This document shows, piece by piece, positions 63,640-64,000 of a stretch of DNA of 64,000 nt (positions are counted from its first letter, which is position 1; every line of letters starts with the position of its first letter). The translations under genes were made by a program, and so were the position numbers. Below the pieces are notes generated by a model. That model was not told the DNA's origin. It made no database searches and saw only the letters and a list, made by a program, of their open reading frames with translations. The DNA is taken from the NCBI GenBank assembly GCA_036380875.1, contig DASVDX010000091.1:1-64000 (forward strand), in the 5' to 3' direction. This DNA comes from ZC4RG17 sp036380875. Its GTDB lineage: Bacteria; Actinomycetota; Acidimicrobiia; Spongiisociales; ZC4RG35.

Positions 63640-63987
63640 TCAGCCTCCAGCCACCAGGTCGACCGTGAAGGCGGACTTCAAGCCCGTCAGCTCGAGGAGC
63701 CGGTCGACCTGACTGCCTGCGACCACCTTCAGTCCGACCTCGCGCTCGCTGTTCGACTGCAACTCGACCAGGTAGCCGAGCCCGGTGGAATCGATGAAGT
63801 CGACCTCGGTGAGATCCACCACCAGGCTTCGGTCCCCGAGATCTTCCAGCGCTCGCATGACTTGGCTGGCGTTGGAGAGGTCGACCTCGCCGAGGACGTG
63901 GAGGACGCGGGCGGACTCGGTCTGCTCCCACCGGAAACGACCCGGTGAACCGGGATCACCGAATTGGTATGGAGACGGTTCAGTCAT
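63640..63987 (-). CDS. STAS-domain anti-sigma factor antagonist
   Basis: A 115-residue STAS protein of the RsbV/SpoIIAA type: VLHVLGEVDLSNASQVMRAL, SLVVDLTEVDFIDSTGLGYLVEL with the phosphorylatable Ser67 in DSTGLG, and the late helix SQVDRLLELTGLKSAF. Such proteins release SigB/SigF-family sigma factors by capturing their kinase anti-sigma. It could serve the sigma factor at 57264, although the anti-sigma gene is not in the window. Confidence 0.92.
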   Translation of the reverse strand: MTEPSPYQFGDPGSPGRFRWEQTESARVLHVLGEVDLSNASQVMRALEDLGDRSLVVDLTEVDFIDSTGLGYLVELQSNSEREVGLKVVAGSQVDRLLELTGLKSAFTVDLVAGG

Positions 63988-64000
63988 GGGTGTCCGGTGG

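Overview
The window reads as chromosomal DNA of a high-G+C actinobacterium, about two-thirds G+C with strong third-position bias. The marker families point the same way: a SigE/zinc anti-sigma/RseB-like/TatA locus, a DivIVA-domain protein, a UPF0182 giant membrane protein, a PDZ-Lon (YlbL-like) protease, a zincin_2-family protein, UdgX and a SigB/SigF-type sigma factor. A large NifJ-type pyruvate:ferredoxin oxidoreductase together with lactate and zinc alcohol dehydrogenases suggests a facultative or microaerobic life style. A deep actinobacterial class such as Acidimicrobiia would fit, but the class cannot be fixed from the sequence alone. No prophage, insertion sequence, CRISPR array or rRNA was seen. 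Genes are tightly packed and many overlap by 4 nt.

Layout. 0-7.5 kb: initiator tRNA, small enzymes, and a five-gene overlapping operon read leftwards (DHFR-like reductase, ArsR regulator, SRPBCC, short protein, alpha/beta hydrolase) behind palindromic operator candidates. 7.5-16.1 kb: PspC/LiaF-like envelope operon divergent from a CBS-domain protein and zinc dehydrogenase, then a three-gene catabolic cassette (HIBADH-like, cupin, FAH/hydratase-like), then nifJ. 16-24 kb: acetyltransferase, serine hydrolase, and a four-gene sugar ABC importer. 23.6-27.5 kb: CBS protein, LDH, small membrane proteins, flavin reductase and GAPDH. 27.8-35.9 kb: ABC-F ATPase, UPF0182, a DivIVA-MuF-like fusion, PDZ-Lon protease and BioY. 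35.9-43.3 kb: branched-chain-type ABC importer (livFGHMK) headed by an acyl-CoA ligase. 43.5-48.3 kb: MoaE, HtrA, a degenerate zincin and the sigE-rseA-rseB/tatA locus. 48.3-55 kb: membrane-anchored Mrr-like protein, CLC channel, ornithine cyclodeaminase family, NYN-LOTUS RNase, and a PD-(D/E)XK protein with a duplicated nuclease core. 55-64 kb: a stress island with topoisomerase IB, many small proteins, a SigB/SigF-type sigma factor, UdgX, a glycosyltransferase, SRPBCC proteins and a STAS anti-anti-sigma.

Two regulatory layers can be read from the DNA. First, about twelve intergenic sites match GTTT-N15/16-GGGTA(C/G), the SigB/SigF-family promoter. They stand before small membrane, lipo- and basic proteins, a glycosyltransferase, SRPBCC proteins, and in weaker form the sigma gene itself; two of the genes would be leaderless. 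Second, palindromes of the form GGGAC-N4-GNCCC, like the DosR/DevR box of mycobacteria, stand before the CBS/zinc-dehydrogenase pair, the PspC operon, the small-protein/LDH pair, the second CBS gene and GAPDH. The sequence therefore suggests one general-stress regulon and one hypoxia or redox regulon that is rich in fermentative enzymes. Neither the DosR-like regulator nor the anti-sigma partner is inside the window.
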